From Methanoculleus sp. UBA374 (GTDB taxonomy: Archaea > Halobacteriota > Methanomicrobia > Methanomicrobiales > Methanoculleaceae): a stretch of DNA of 40,336 nucleotides. The DNA lies in the NCBI GenBank assembly GCA_002508705.1, contig DAYL01000017.1, positions 1-40,336 of the forward strand, read 5' to 3'. A program made the translations under genes and the position numbers. The notes below the pieces were generated by a model that saw nothing but the letters and a program-made list of their open reading frames with translations, was not told the DNA's origin and searched no databases. This document shows positions 39,947 to 40,336 of this stretch, piece by piece; the stretch's first letter is position 1; each line of letters begins with the position of its first letter.

Positions 39947-40336
39947 GACCTCTCTTCCTCTCCTCTTATTTTGTCCGGATGTCAAAAAAGGTTGACCATA
40001 CTGCACAAAGGAACCCTGAAGCGGGTCGTTTCGGTCGGAATGCGCCCCCGGGTTCACGTATTCTGGTATTATAGGTCCGTTCGGAAGCATCAAAAAGGTA
40101 TGTTTGTCTCCCGTCAGGGTTCCTACAGGACCGGAGGAACGGGGTGCCGGGAGGTGCGTGCGCGCTGTACCGGTGCCGGGCGTGAATTGGAGCGAATCGT
40201 GCCTGACGGGGTTAACGGATCGTGAGGCTGGATGCATGGATTGGTCGCCAAAATCCAAACAGCCAATGTGATGAGAAGATTCCGTACAATGGACCGTGGG
40301 GATATCGCGTTCGGGGGAGGGGTTGCAGGGGAGGGT
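39947..40336. other. Spacer upstream of hypC
   Basis: No gene is recognised. On the minus strand CCTATAATACC (around 40067-40077) is a possible TATA box for hypCAE with a leader of about 100 nt. The last 40 bases are G-rich. Confidence 0.4.

Noticed and set aside
40313..40336. G-rich string resembling one near 19046-19067, considered as a dispersed repeat
   Set aside because: The similarity is low-complexity GGGGAGGGG only; the flanks do not align convincingly by eye.

Overview
The window is a chromosomal segment of a GC-rich, hydrogenotrophic methanogenic archaeon. The indicators are methanogenesis marker protein 14, an Mvh-like [NiFe] hydrogenase, CDP-archaeol synthase, a Tes-like tetraether lipid radical SAM enzyme, an archaeal DnaG, a UPF0058 protein and TATA-box promoters with short or absent leaders. 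The order Methanomicrobiales, and perhaps Methanoculleus, fits best; that placement is inference from gene content and not from a marker-gene tree.

Layout. 1-2060 is an accessory edge: the 3' end of an IS630-type transposase abuts a 5'-truncated PKD/repeat surface-protein gene, followed by an RDD membrane protein. 2240-10430 is mostly metabolism: ilvD, a beta-carbonic anhydrase, a convergent two-gene redox unit (thioredoxin-like protein and iron-sulfur flavoprotein) and carAB. 10430-11000 holds a decayed IS200/IS605 tnpB whose end hairpin is intact, just behind carB. 11190-14500 is a glycine-betaine-type ABC transporter (ATPase-CBS, permease, separately promoted lipoprotein). 14930-18770 has argG, a flavin-binding PNPOx-like protein, and methanogenesis marker 14 with a small partner gene. 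18770-20300 is a second accessory patch: stem-loops, an AT-richer AAA ATPase that looks bacterial, and a 159-bp element with 16-bp perfect terminal inverted repeats. 20310-25170 holds carS-pyrE-purD-argF on the minus strand, divergent from a Tes-like gene.

25430-31880 (minus strand) is the most distinctive region. A ferredoxin, a V4R-like protein and the small and large subunits of an Mvh-like [NiFe] hydrogenase are followed by two Roadblock/LC7 proteins. Just upstream lie MinD, a membrane-anchored Roadblock-like protein and a PATAN/DUF4388-like protein. A hydrogenase maturation endopeptidase follows at 32 kb, and hypE, hypA and hypC sit at the right end. The rest includes a RimK-like ATP-grasp ligase, UPF0058, dnaG, a DUF167 protein and a GNAT / DUF2156 / dihydroorotase operon.

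How the genes work together. carAB, argF and argG cover carbamoyl phosphate to arginine, while pyrC and pyrE use the same carbamoyl phosphate for pyrimidines. CarS and the Tes-like enzyme act at successive stages of archaeal membrane lipid synthesis. The hydrogenase structural genes, the endopeptidase and HypCAE make a structural-plus-maturation set. The Roadblock/MinD proteins suggest that the hydrogenase is positioned or regulated by a small-GTPase- or ParA-type system, which is inference. I saw no tRNA, rRNA or CRISPR array.
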